Source: Kryptolebias marmoratus
Taxonomy: Eukaryota; Chordata; Actinopteri; Cyprinodontiformes; Rivulidae
DNA: 64,000 nucleotides
Reading direction: 5' to 3'
NCBI RefSeq assembly: GCF_001649575.2
Contig: NC_051434.1
Location: 21,236,858 to 21,300,857 of the forward strand
The notes under the pieces are model-generated. The model saw only the letters and a program-made list of their open reading frames with translations. It had not been told where the DNA came from and did no database searches. Positions 45,958 through 56,999 of the stretch are shown here, in pieces; positions within the stretch are counted from its first letter, which is position 1, and every line of letters starts with the position of its first letter. The translations under genes and the position numbers were made by a program.

Positions 45958-47229
45958 AGGGGTGTCAGACCTGCTCGTTCACATTTTTAGGTCAATGTGT
46001 TCTTGTTGCAGGTCATACATTCTACAAGTCTAGACTAGCTTGGATTATTTAAAAGGAGAACAAACATCTTTAGCGGAGGCAGTTCTAGTTGACAATTATT
46101 CCAGGCTTTAAAGGGACACATTGCAAAACATCTGCCAAATGGTTCCCACAATGATCTGGTCATTAAGGAGGAAAGTAACTGTATTGTTATATTTTTTTAA
46201 CTCTGGAGGAGAAATAAGAAAATGATGAGCTGCCACATTGTTAAGATTGTTAAGCTTCATCAAACACACAGAAAGTGACACATTTAGAGTTTAGAGGCAT
46301 GAATCAAGCAGCTTTGTGAGAAAAGTGCACAAATGCTGACATAACCTCACCACCTCCTCTGTTTACTTTACAGGTCTTTCTGTACAGCTCTCAGAAAAAA
46401 TGACCAGAATCATTGTTAAAAAAAAACAACCAATCTAAAAATAACATTTCTACATGTCTGCTGTCTTTTATTAGAAATGTTGTGGATGAGGCTGAAATGT
46501 ATGTGATTCACTTTTGAAATAAAGATACAGGCAAATAAATTCCACAGAATAAGTTCCATGGTTTGTTTCATTCCTGTCTAAATAAATCTGATATTCCTAT
46601 TTTAATAAACTAAACAGAATCTCAGCCTGCTTAGTGGTGGGGTTCTCTTGAATATATTTAATTGCAAAGCCTATTTGAGGATACTAAGACAACGAGGCAA
46701 CAAAATAACTGCTACGAGGCAAGAAGAGTAAAATATGGACATTAATCGTTTTCAACGCTGACCATTCCTCCTCCTTCACAAAATCAATCCTTTGTATCAT
46801 CAGCTCCTATCTTAAAAATCAATGAGGGAGAAAAATGAGACAAATCCATGACTGTGAGACCAACTGACTGGTAATGAGCGGTTAGTGTAGGGGGAGCTGT
46901 GAGGGGTAATTAATGTGTGACAGAAAGGAAACCTTTAAAGCATCCTTGTTATTTCCCTGTGTATGTTACAGGAAGCATACCAGTAAGGAAAAGAAAATAG
47001 TTAGCTGCCCTTTGTGTCCCAGGATTGGAGGTGATCCGTGTTGTTTTGACCCCCGCCTCCCTAAAAACTAAGAATCTGACTGGCAGCACCTGTCACTTCA
47101 GCCCTCCACACTGAGCCTAATATGACCAAAAAATAAAAATAAAAATAAAATGTTCTTGTTTTAAACTTCAAATTGACTTAAAGTTCATAAATACAAATGG
47201 ACTTCCAGCTCTGAGTCTCCTCCTCGTCT
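45958..47229. other. Intergenic sequence / possible col19a1 3' UTR
   Basis: The 3' UTR of the minus-strand collagen must lie just below 47230. A minus AATAAA occurs near 46468 (plus TTTATT) among others, but I cannot choose the real signal. Confidence 0.4.
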
Positions 47230-47423
47230 CTAAGTCCCCTTCACATTTTTGGTGTGGGGTCTTTGTGCCAGGCTGGCGTAGTAGGCACATTGGGTAGGAT
47301 CACACTGTCCAGGAGGACCCGGAGGTCCAGGCTGACCATGAGGTCCGGGGTTTCCTGGTTCACCCTGGGCTCCAGCTTGTCCCGGGCTTCCGTCTTTGCC
47401 GTACCCAGGCATACCAGCTGGAC
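47230..47423 (-). CDS. col19a1: col19a1 terminal exon, COL1 end and NC1
   Basis: Reads PAGMPGYGKDGSPGQAG ... GPPGPPGQCDPTQC, then AYYASLAQRPHTKNVKGT and TAG. Cys-x4-Cys marks the COL1/NC1 junction and GYGKDG is the second COL1 imperfection. The acceptor is TGCACCAG; the Gly codon is split with the previous exon. Confidence 0.9.
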
Positions 47424-47496
47424 CTGGTGCAGCAAGAGCAGCAGTTAGAGTCTGAACTGGATCAGTGAGCGTTTTGATAAAGAGTTGGGTTGTTAC

Positions 47497-47574
47497 CTAT
47501 AGGACCAGAAGGACCTCGCTCTCCTCGTTCACCAATACCAGCCTCTCCTTTCTCTCCCCTCGATCCTTTCTCAC
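47497..47574 (-). CDS. col19a1: col19a1 exon, COL1
   Basis: A 78-nt exon: GEKGSRGEKGEAGIGERG and ERGPSGPIG, with the G-I-G imperfection. Split Gly codons on both sides; acceptor CTTTCAG, donor GTAACA. Confidence 0.9.
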   Translation of the reverse strand: MRKDRGERKERLVLVNEESEVLLVL

Positions 47575-48329
47575 CTGAAAGAAAAAAGTGGGTTCCTTTA
47601 ACACAATATTTCCTGGTGAATAATCCTGAACTGCAGTGAGGCATGCAGAGAGAAAGAACGCGACTTGGTTCTGATAGTTCTGACTCCGATCACTGTCAGA
47701 TGCAGCTGAAGTTTACAAAGAAAATAAACTTTTTTTTTTCAGTTTCCCTCTGTTTGTTTGAACTTTCTTAAAGTATGGGCACAGCTCTTAGGCTACTTTA
47801 ATAATCATCAGATAGCTTCTTCACTTTATCCTTACTGTTTTGTTAAAATGAACAAAAGCACAACTGTTAACAATGAAAAATTATAGATGCTAGAGAAAAC
47901 CTAAAGAACCAAGTGGTGTAATCTTACCTAAACCTAATACAAATCTAAAGTTAAGTCAGTTTCTCCCTTATATCAACGTAAATCTTGCCTAATTTAAAAC
48001 TGTTTAGATTCTGCTTTACAACACTTTTCTATCCTCCAGACATTAACTTCATTGCTGTGCATCCCAACTCACAGAAAATCCATTACATTACAAAATGCTC
48101 TAGTGATCATCTTTGTATCTTTGTTTTCTTATTAATCAGAGTCTGAAATGTAAATGAGAGAAGTGCTGACTTTCAGGATAACTACTTTAAGTTTTAGATC
48201 CTGGGGCAAAAAGGTGAAAAACTGGAACCTAAATGTGGTGTCCAAATAGGTTCAAAGTGAAAAAACCCAACAACTTATTTTAATAAATTGAAAAATAGAA
48301 TTCATAATTAAAATATTGTGTTAATATGA

Positions 48330-48740
48330 CAGTAAAATGCAAGTATAGTATAACTTAGCATAGCATAGAATAGTGTAGTAAAGTATAGTATAGAATCATA
48401 TACTATACCATAGTTTTCTATAGTAATATGATAGTATAGTAATAAATAGAACAGTACAGTAAAGTATAGTACAGTAAAGTACTATATAACAGTATTGCAT
48501 AGTATTGTGCAGTATAGTATAGAACAGTTTTACATAGTATGGTATTATAGTAAATAATAGCGCAGTACCGTAAAGTACAGTATAATATACTTTTGTACAT
48601 ATAGTATAGTATAGTATAGTATAGTATACATTTGTACCTAATAATATACTCTAGCGTACCTTTATTCTGTGTAGTACAGTACAGTACAGTACAGTACAGT
48701 ATAGTATAGTATAGTATAGTATAGTATAGTATAGTATAAC
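48330..48740. repeat. Degenerate (TAGTA / CAGTA) minisatellite
   Basis: Some 400 bases built of AGTATAGTAT and AGTACAGTAC pentamer variants, most regular at 48600-48630 and 48675-48735. The long minus-strand open frame here (Tyr/Leu/Cys-rich) is a by-product of the repeat. Confidence 0.9.
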
Positions 48741-49111
48741 ACAGCAAAATAATACCTTGAAGAAAAGTTAGAAGAAGTTAGAAAAACAAAAGTTGAAAAC
48801 TGTTAACCTAAAACTGTAAACTTTGAGTAGTGTTTAGGTCAGTGATAAAAAAATTTGAATACTTGACAGCTGGGAGAAAAAGTATCGTTTATCAATCGTC
48901 AACCCCAGCTTTCCCCACCACATGTTGACATCAGCTTTGTCAAGACAAACTTTAGGTTCTCCTGATCTATGTATCTATGTATTTTTTATTTTTTATTTTT
49001 TTTTGCTCCTGGTGGAAGGCGGAAGTGTTTCTTTTCTCTCTGTCTCCTCGTGCCCCCCGCCTTTACTTTTTCGAAGCCTCTTTTTACATATTTTCCAAAA
49101 ATTTAAGGAAT

Positions 49112-49251
49112 ATGGATCTGATCAGCTGGTTTCTCAACGCAATTGATACAATTTCCTCGACTGGGTGAAGGAGAGTCCAGTCTCGGGATATGTCTCGCTG
49201 GGTATACAGTGGATTCCTGGCAGGAGTGGAAGACTGTGTACCTACCGACGT
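49112..49251 (+). pseudogene. Frameshifted copy of the membrane-ORF protein
   Basis: MDLISWFLNAIDTISSTG matches copy A, then TGA at 49166-49168. The homologous frame resumes (LAGYTVDSWQEWKTVYLPT) up to the gap. A small deletion relative to copy A explains the shift. Confidence 0.7.
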
Positions 49252-50151
49252 NNNNNNNNNNNNNNNNNNNNNNNNNNNNNNNNNNNNNNNNNNNNNNNNN
49301 NNNNNNNNNNNNNNNNNNNNNNNNNNNNNNNNNNNNNNNNNNNNNNNNNNNNNNNNNNNNNNNNNNNNNNNNNNNNNNNNNNNNNNNNNNNNNNNNNNNN
49401 NNNNNNNNNNNNNNNNNNNNNNNNNNNNNNNNNNNNNNNNNNNNNNNNNNNNNNNNNNNNNNNNNNNNNNNNNNNNNNNNNNNNNNNNNNNNNNNNNNNN
49501 NNNNNNNNNNNNNNNNNNNNNNNNNNNNNNNNNNNNNNNNNNNNNNNNNNNNNNNNNNNNNNNNNNNNNNNNNNNNNNNNNNNNNNNNNNNNNNNNNNNN
49601 NNNNNNNNNNNNNNNNNNNNNNNNNNNNNNNNNNNNNNNNNNNNNNNNNNNNNNNNNNNNNNNNNNNNNNNNNNNNNNNNNNNNNNNNNNNNNNNNNNNN
49701 NNNNNNNNNNNNNNNNNNNNNNNNNNNNNNNNNNNNNNNNNNNNNNNNNNNNNNNNNNNNNNNNNNNNNNNNNNNNNNNNNNNNNNNNNNNNNNNNNNNN
49801 NNNNNNNNNNNNNNNNNNNNNNNNNNNNNNNNNNNNNNNNNNNNNNNNNNNNNNNNNNNNNNNNNNNNNNNNNNNNNNNNNNNNNNNNNNNNNNNNNNNN
49901 NNNNNNNNNNNNNNNNNNNNNNNNNNNNNNNNNNNNNNNNNNNNNNNNNNNNNNNNNNNNNNNNNNNNNNNNNNNNNNNNNNNNNNNNNNNNNNNNNNNN
50001 NNNNNNNNNNNNNNNNNNNNNNNNNNNNNNNNNNNNNNNNNNNNNNNNNNNNNNNNNNNNNNNNNNNNNNNNNNNNNNNNNNNNNNNNNNNNNNNNNNNN
50101 NNNNNNNNNNNNNNNNNNNNNNNNNNNNNNNNNNNNNNNNNNNNNNNNNNN
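49252..50151. other. Assembly gap (900 N)
   Basis: N run inside copy B; open frames across it are artefacts. Confidence 1.
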
Positions 50152-50590
50152 GTTTAGTAATATCATGTTTTAGTAGTTTAGTTATCCTGTACCTTTGTTA
50201 GCATTGTCATGTTTTAGCTTAGTTATCTTGTCATGTTCTGTAACTCTGTCTGTAATTTTGTTCTTGTGTTGTAAAGCACTTTGAGTCGCCTCGTGCTGAA
50301 AAGTGCTATATAAATAAATGTACCTACCTACCTACCTACCTATCTGTGAGTGTGTGTGACTGTGATTGTGTAAACGTAACTTGTGGTGTAAAAAAGCTCC
50401 TTGAGTGGTGAGTAAGACTAGAAAAACACTACATAAATGCAGTCCATTTTGCATGAATCCATTTGACATTCAAAAGGCATCATTTATCCTTTCTTGCAGT
50501 GATGAGTGTCAGACATCGTATCTACAAATAAATAAACTGTCAAAGAACTGTCAAAGAAGTGCTTTACAGAGCTTTGAGTCTTTCTCCTAC

Positions 50591-50773
50591 CCTTAGGGCC
50601 CATTGGACCCCTGGGTCCTTCTCCTCCATTTTGTCCAGGCATTCCCGGCTCACCAGGGGGTCCCGGTCGTCCAGTGCTGCCATCCTTACCAGGAGAGCCC
50701 GGAGGTCCTGGGCGACCTGCTGTACTTTTCACATGGGCAGGCTGGATCTGAGCCATGAGGTACGCCAGTTTGT
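50591..50773 (-). CDS. col19a1: col19a1 exon, NC2 end and COL1 start
   Basis: A 183-nt exon: (D)KLAYLMAQIQPAHVKSTA, then GRPGPPGSPGKDG to GPRGPMGPKG. Acceptor GCCTTCAG, donor GTAGGA. The intron to the next exon contains the 49-50 kb retroelement and an N gap, so a hidden exon cannot be excluded, but phases match directly. Confidence 0.88.
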
Positions 50774-50881
50774 CTGAAGGCAAACCATACGTTAGCTTTG
50801 TCCCATAAATTGTTGGGAAAGTTATTTTAAATCAGGTCAATTATTTCCTCCTCCCCCAACTCCATCAAATGATCACCTCAC

Positions 50882-50948
50882 CATCTAATTGTTTTGCCAG
50901 CTCCTCCTGGATGAGCCTTCTCATCTGCTCCAGTGACACTGACTCTCC
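50882..50948 (-). CDS. col19a1: col19a1 exon, NC2
   Basis: A 67-nt exon: GESVSLEQMRRLIQEELAKQ followed by LD with a split Asp codon. The heptad-like Leu/Ile spacing suggests a short amphipathic helix that could register the three chains. Acceptor ACTTCAG, donor GTGAGG. Confidence 0.88.
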
Positions 50949-51034
50949 CTGAAGTAACACAGTTGTTCATGAGTAACTCAGGCATCAGTGCCTTTTTCCA
51001 GTTCATCTGTTCCTGCTGAGTGTTATTGACTCAC

Positions 51035-51214
51035 CCTGGGTCCTGGCATACCAGGGTTTCCTGAAGGTCCCTGTGGTCCTGGGGGTCCGATTTCACCTGG
51101 TGGGCCTGACATGCCCATCATTCCAGTATGGCCTTTTCTGCCAGGGGGGCCAGGATTTCCAGGTATACCAGGCTCCCCACCTTGTCCTTTATCTCCTTTT
51201 GTACCATGGTCACC
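51035..51214 (-). CDS. col19a1: col19a1 exon, collagenous
   Basis: A 180-nt exon of 20 triplets starting [16 protein letters not shown] and ending GNPGMPGPR, uninterrupted. Acceptor AATCCAG, donor GTGAGT. Confidence 0.92.
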
Positions 51215-51244
51215 CTGGATTATATGATAACCATTATTTGTATG

Positions 51245-51322
51245 TTTTAAATATTAATAGCACTTTGAGTCGCCTCGTGCTGAAAAGTGCTATATAAATA
51301 AATGTACCTACCTACCTACCTA
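51245..51322 (+). mobile_element. Extreme 3' tail of the membrane-ORF family
   Basis: GCACTTTGAGTCGCCTCGTG, AAAAGTGCTATATAAATAAA and TG(TACC)n are identical in form to 50275-50342. Only about 78 bp is present, so it is a strongly 5'-truncated insertion. Confidence 0.75.
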
Positions 51323-51659
51323 ATAGTTATTAAACGTAATTCATGGGTTACATCTGGGCTGTAAAAGAAGTTTTTAGAGTTTTTTGGATGTGATAATAGA
51401 ATCTGTATGTGTTGAATATATGCAACCAATACTACACGCTACTTGAAACGGTCTAGATCAGTTGTCTTTAATTGATCTGCTTAAAGAAATTTTTCACTAG
51501 CAAAGGTCCATTTTATAAGCTCCAAATCCTCTAGAATAAGCTCCTGTTAGAATCATTTTTGCTTTTACTTGCTTGGTGCATTGAATGGTTGCACTCTCCC
51601 ACAGTAATGAGGGAAAAAAACACATACTGGCTATTAGGCACTTGGAACCTCCTCCTCAT

Positions 51660-52650
51660 GCTGGTCACCAGCTATGGTCACATTTTGCAGTGCAATGGCA
51701 TCCCATCCTCAACCACGAGTTGTTGAAGCTCAACCAACATGGTGGCTGTGGTCACTCTAGCATGCACACTCCACACAAGCTGATCCCATAAGTGTTCATT
51801 TGGGTTGAAGTCTGGTCTCATGGCATACCATTGCATCCTACCCACTCCCAAATTCTGGAGGTACTTTAGGATGATCCTGGGTCTGTGGGGGAGAGCATTG
51901 TCATCCTGGAGGATGAAATCAGGTGCCAGATCCTGGAGATATGGGATCACCACTGGTTTCACAGTTTCATTATGAAATCTCACTGCATTGAGATTACTGT
52001 CAATGATGACAGGTTCTGTTTTGTTTGTGAGAGAGATCCTGCCCCACACTATCACACAGACCTTGTTGAAAGATGTCTTGTGATACATGCAGCAATCTGC
52101 ATGCATTCCTCACGCTGTCTCCATACTTTGGTCCTGCCATCCTGCTTCCCATGACAGAACCTCAGTTTATCACAGAACGTTGCCCCACATTCTTCCTCTC
52201 TTCCAAGTTCCACTGTTGGCGCAGTTGGCATCAGCACAAACTGGCCTGACAGTGAAGGGCAGTCATTGCAGGCTTCCTGGTAGCTTTATAAGCATAAAGA
52301 CCATGCATGCAGTGCCTGTTCCTCACCATTTGATCAGGAAACTATCTGTGGAACAGTGGGGCAAATCTTGACTTTAAATCTCTGGAAGCAAGCCTATGGT
52401 TCCTCAGTGAAGCAAAAGTGAAGAACCAGTCTCCTAAGGGTGCTGTCCCCCTGGGATGCCCACTTTGTGATCTGTCTTTGACTTCACAAATCTCATGGAA
52501 CTTAGCCCTAGGTTTGGAAATGGTACCAGAGCAGACACCAAATAATGTTGCCACGCTGCGTAAAGAAAGACTTGCCTCAAGATACCCCTTTTGCACAGGC
52601 CTTTTGCTGAAGGGACAAAGATGGTGTTGATGCTTGAAGCACATGCAAAC
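51660..52650 (-). mobile_element. Tc1/mariner transposon remnant with most of a transposase
   Basis: Minus frames: the helix-turn-helix part at 52644-52400 (RSVATLFGVCSGTISK), then a broken middle, then at 52106-51678 VWGRISLTNKTEPVIID, FILQDDNALPHRPRI and MRPDFNPNEHLWDQL (D...D...E layout). Frame changes and stops prevent function. It lies in a col19a1 intron. Confidence 0.88.
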
Positions 52651-52689
52651 ACCTGGCAGTCCAAAAGCTTAAAACATAAGTGCATACCA

Positions 52690-53566
52690 ACAGGAGAACA
52701 TTACTCACACATTTAACTGTGTTTCTCATTATACAAATGCATGATCCTTACAAGTTGTTGTAAAGATGACTCATTAGGATTTTCAATTATAAAACTGCAA
52801 CATCAATTAGCTTTAATAAAGGGAAGAAATGAGAGCCTAAAATGACATTTCTAAACTGATTTTAGGGCATTTATATTGTGAAAAACTGGTTTCAGTGATC
52901 AGTCTGACAACATGTACACATCATTGTACAATATAAAATAACCTGCTGCCTATATTGAAATATTGAATCACATCATTTTGAATGCTTTATGAATTATTTG
53001 TGTGCCGTGAAGTTGTTTTTTTTAAGAGTCTTTAAAGTAAAGAATAGCAAAGTTGATCAACTTCTTAGCTTTTATCCTCTGATCTGTCATTTATCAGCTG
53101 ATTCCATCAGGTTTTTATTCTCTTAGGAGACATTTTTTTTATAACTATGTTCTTCAGGCCCACTGACTAGGCTCCATGTGCTCCTTCATCCTCGGTAGTC
53201 TCTGGGATTCTTGTTCTATATTTGGACTTTGTTTGAGTTAGGGCTAGACCAATTCTTCTCTTCCATGTGTTGGCAGGATGGCAGCTTTGGATTGCTCCCT
53301 CAGAAAATATCATAATTGTTTGTCCGTATTCTGTATTCCAACGTCTGTCCACAGTGTCCAGGTGGTGTTAGGATCCATGTTGTATAGTCTCTGGGCTTTT
53401 GTTCTGTCAGTTTATTTTTGTTAGATTTTGTTGTTTTGATTTCTATATTTTTATAGTTTGTTTTTGCTGGAGTGCTATTAATATTATGGAAACTGGATAT
53501 GCTAAGAATCAAATAAACAAGAAAATAATTCTTTAGGTAAACAGGCACTCCTGACTTCCATCTCAC
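52690..53566. other. col19a1 intron, nothing recognised
   Basis: AT-rich intron without an identifiable repeat or exon. Confidence 0.55.
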
Positions 53567-53611
53567 CTTATCTCCTTTGAGACCACGATCTCCTGCTCGG
53601 CCTGGTATTCC
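53567..53611 (-). CDS. col19a1: col19a1 exon, collagenous
   Basis: A 45-nt exon encoding GIPGRAGDRGLKGDK; acceptor TTCTGTAG, donor GTGAGA. Confidence 0.9.
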
Positions 53612-53695
53612 CTACAGAATACAAGCAGAAATACTCAAAAAATATCCCCACAACTCAACTTTCAGGAAGTGTCAGCTATCTTTGGAAGTTTTTAC

Positions 53696-53731
53696 CTGTT
53701 TTCCCTCAGGGCCAATGGGACCAGGTGGGCC
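53696..53731 (-). CDS. col19a1: col19a1 exon, collagenous
   Basis: A 36-nt exon encoding GPPGPIGPEGKQ; acceptor ATTTCCAG, donor GTAAAA. Confidence 0.88.
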
Positions 53732-53822
53732 CTGGAAATCAGAATAAAAAAAATACTCTCTTATTTTTGCCATAAAATGTGCTTTTATTAAAGGAGAATG
53801 CTGATGATTATCTGGCACTCAC

Positions 53823-53894
53823 CGTTGGGCCCTTTGGCCCACTGAAGCCCGGTAATCCTGGGTTGCCAGGCTCTCCTTTGTCTCCTCTGAGACC
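53823..53894 (-). CDS. col19a1: col19a1 exon, collagenous
   Basis: A 72-nt exon of eight triplets, GLRGDKGEPGNPG to GFSGPKGPT; acceptor CATGCAG, donor GTGAGT. Confidence 0.9.
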
Positions 53895-54835
53895 CTGCAT
53901 GACAGCAGAGACATGGCTGTCCATCACATGGCTCATACGTGGCGTACTGTAATCGCTTCCTAAAAGCACCACTCATTACTGAGGATTCAACAAGATTATC
54001 TCTTAGCTGCATTTCCAGTCCAGCATGCAGCTGTGCCCTGAATAAAATAAATAAATAAAAAAACCTAAAACAATCTTTTGGCCAGACCTGCCAGCCTGCA
54101 TGCAGGGATTAAAATTATTCTCAAATTGCATGTGAGCTGGGGACAAGCTGGAACCACAGAGAGGAGGCATCTACTGACACCCACAGGGGTAAAAATGAAT
54201 AATTATGGAATAAAAATTCTTTTTTATTATCAGTTTGAATTGTTTTCTTTAACATTACTTTTCTATCGACTATCTTTGTTTTCCCGTACTCTTGCCACAA
54301 TCCTTTCTTTGTGTGGTAAATGTAACCATCTGATAACATTTTAGTCAGGAGCTAATGTTGCCTCTGATAACCCATAAAACCACTTTCACGTTTTGACATT
54401 TCTGTACTCTGAATCCCACCCTCTTTCCTCTCTCAGAGAGTTCCTGATCACCTGCTACTCCTGTAGACTGATAACATCAACTCCATTCTGGTAGTTGGCT
54501 TTAAATAATCTTCCCTCCACCTTCAGCAACAAAGATATTCTCTTTATTCAGCCACTAAGTCAGTGTATGATGCATAATGCAAACAAAATATCTTAGGTTT
54601 CCATGCCCTGGCAAAGATAAGAAATTATCACTCTTGAAGGGTGTCCTTTGTTAAAAAAAAACAAGTTTAACAGCTGGGCCTTCTCATTATATAAAACATG
54701 CCTTGAAAATTTAAATTGCCATTAGTGGCCATTTTGTCTCATGAAGTGAGAGAAAAATGATGCCAAAAAGAAATGAAACAAAAACCAAAACAATAGGTTT
54801 TATGCCACTGTGTCACTGTTGTGTTGCTCAGTCTC

Positions 54836-55326
54836 TGTCAGGATTTGGGTTTTTGTATTCAGTTTATTGCTTTTATTGTCTTCATGTTTCAGCTTGAGTT
54901 TATTGTGTATTTTATTCAGTTATCTTTGTTAGTCTGGTCTTAGAACAGTTCTTGTTCCTTGTGTCTTTGTTTCCTGTCATTATTCACCTCTCCTCAGTTA
55001 GTCACTTGTTTCCTGCTGAGCCCATCTCCACCTGCTCCTCGTTATCACTCACCTGTGCCCACTTCACCTAATTACCCTCTGTCTTTAAAACCCAGTCATC
55101 TCCTCCACTTACTCGCTGGTTTGTTTGTCTATTTCCCTGATGTCTGGTTCTGCTTGTCTCCTGCCCATGTCCGTTCAGGTTTTGTATTTAGTTTGTTTTG
55201 TATTTAGTTTTCTTCTTGCTGCCACGTCAGCCTTTGTTTTTGATTATTTTATTTTAATAAATTAGTTTTCTTTTTTCATCATGAGTCTGCGCTCTGTGTT
55301 CGCCTCCTTTTCCCCACACCATGACA
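54836..55326 (+). mobile_element. Solo LTR with 5-bp target duplication GTCTC
   Basis: 491 bp starting TGTCAGGATTTGGGTTTTTG and ending CACACCATGACA, same family as 13890-14343. GTCTC flanks both sides (54831-54835 and 55327-55331). Contains TTTAATAAATTAG (polyA signal region) and ATGAGTCTGCGC near its end. Confidence 0.9.
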
Positions 55327-55834
55327 GTCTCCCTCCTTCCTTGGCGGATTGGGAGGATAACAGCTAAGTAATGACACAAGTCTGTTTCACTAAACAGTTC
55401 TGCACAATGTCTTCAAACTGCCTCTGATTGCTTAACAACTCCTAATCAAGCCAGCCATGTCCTGCATAGATGTGAGCTTTCAGAAATGAAGAGAGCTTTG
55501 TGGAACCAAATGAGGAGTGGAGCATTACATAGTAAACGTGATGGATGTCTCCCTCTGGATGTCTCCCTCATATCAGTTTCAAAACATGATGGATAAACTC
55601 AGGTTAGCAAGTCTCTTTTGTGATTAACCAAACAAAGTTTGATCTCCTCCTCTGTAATAAATCTGTTCAGTGCTGTTTAGTCTTTTAAATCATGCGGCCG
55701 GGTGGTCATGCAGACTGTTTGTCATCACTAAATAACATACTTTAGCTTCAAAGCAAGCTTGCTTATTCACATGTCGACTCTAAAATGGCTCTATTACTAC
55801 TTGGCTTGGCGGGACAAAGACAAAACAGCGGTGG

Positions 55835-56044
55835 GTTGACGCGGAGGATCTCTACATATTTGGATTTCTGATAACAGGATTTCTGCTGTTTGGATTAGGC
55901 AGTTACCTGATTTATTGTCAAATTCGTTTGATGGGTTCGGCGATCAGCAATCAAACTGTGTGGATACGCGAGCTGACTCGCAAGTTGGATGCGATTCCTT
56001 TACAGGACCGCAGACTGAACTGCGTTTCTGGAACTCATGAATAA
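55835..56044 (+). pseudogene. 5'-truncated membrane-ORF protein copy
   Basis: VDAEDLYIFGFLITGFLLFG continues through SYLIYCQIRLMG and AISNQTVWIRELTRKLDA, then differs from copy A at the end (SGTHE, TAA). No N-terminal half is present, so there is no start codon. Confidence 0.65.
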
Positions 56045-56174
56045 TATGGGTAACATCTTGAAGAAAGTTGCTTCGCTCGAAACAGGCAAAATGGTCCTGG
56101 AATTTGGCTGTTTTGATTCGCCATTTGAGAAGTATCAGCAAGACTTTCAAGGCAGACAAAAACAGTCTGTCTGA
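56037..56174 (+). CDS. Small overlapping ORF after the membrane ORF in copy C
   Basis: ATG overlaps the preceding stop region (ATGAATAA). It encodes 45 residues, MNNMGNILKKVASLETGKMV and onward, ending KQSV. It has no known match. It may be the original C-terminus of the membrane protein shifted out of frame, or chance. Confidence 0.25.
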   Translation: MNNMGNILKKVASLETGKMVLEFGCFDSPFEKYQQDFQGRQKQSV

Positions 56175-56371
56175 ACCAAAACAACTACTACTTGTTTGTG
56201 AATTCAGCTCCCCTAGGCTGACCTTGGTCAGCTATCTTCAAATTTCTCCTGGAACTATGTAAACAAGATGTCCCCCTCTGCCTACATCTCTGTGTCCGTC
56301 CAGAGCTCACTGATATTATTCCATCATTATAAAAGACAATGGCCTCTGTGACATGATTCATGGACCTATCT

Positions 56372-56377
<6 letters not shown>

Positions 56378-56408
<31 letters not shown>
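56378..56408. repeat. (CA)n microsatellite next to a gap
   Basis: An uninterrupted CA run leading into the N run, probably the cause of the assembly break. Confidence 0.95.
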
Positions 56409-56611
56409 NNNNNNNNNNNNNNNNNNNNNNNNNNNNNNNNNNNNNNNNNNNNNNNNNNNNNNNNNNNNNNNNNNNNNNNNNNNNNNNNNNNNNNNNNNNN
56501 NNNNNNNNNNNNNNNNNNNNNNNNNNNNNNNNNNNNNNNNNNNNNNNNNNNNNNNNNNNNNNNNNNNNNNNNNNNNNNNNNNNNNNNNNNNNNNNNNNNN
56601 NNNNNNNNNNN
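56409..56611. other. Assembly gap (203 N)
   Basis: N run within copy C. Confidence 1.
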
Positions 56612-56999
56612 TTAGATCTGTTTAGTTTAGCTACTATTTTTGACTGTCTTAGCTCATGCTTCGATATGTCTGGTTTTACTTTGGCTGTATAGCGGGCCTG
56701 GGATACTTTTAGATAGTTCAGTACTGTTAGTTTTAGTTTTAGCTTAGTTTAGTTCTGTACATTTAGTCATGCTTAGATCTGTTTAGTTTAGCTTAGCTTA
56801 TTTAGACAATTAGTTATCATTGTATCATGCTTAGATCTGTTTAGTTTAGCTTAGCTTATTTAGACAATTAGTTCTGTAATTTTGTTTCTGTAACTTTGTC
56901 TGTAATTTTGTTCTTGTGTTGTAAAGCACTTTGAGTTGCCTCGTGCTGAAAAGTGCTATATAAATAAATGTACCTACCTACCTATCTATGATGTAAAAA

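Larger units (their letters stand above)
49013..50345 (+). mobile_element. Membrane-ORF retroelement family, copy B
   Basis: The 5' leader (GGAAGTGTTTCTTTTC, a pyrimidine-rich stretch), the ORF start at 49112, an N gap and the 3' tail (TTGTAAAGCACTTTGAGTCG, AAAGTGCTATATAAATAAA, then (TACC)n) are all in order. It is the only copy in the window with both ends. Total length is about 1.3 kb if the gap size is real. Confidence 0.7.
55835..56990 (+). mobile_element. Membrane-ORF retroelement family, copy C
   Basis: A 5'-truncated ORF, a downstream non-coding region with (CA)n and an N gap, then the tail with TTGTAAAGCACTTTGAGTTG, AAAGTGCTATATAAATAAA and (TACC)n. A roughly 56-bp unit containing TTAGATCTGTTTAGTTTAGC is duplicated at about 56770-56870. 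Confidence 0.7.

Noticed and set aside
48418..48747. 109-codon Tyr/Leu-rich minus frame
   Set aside because: Arises from the pentamer repeat, with no domain.
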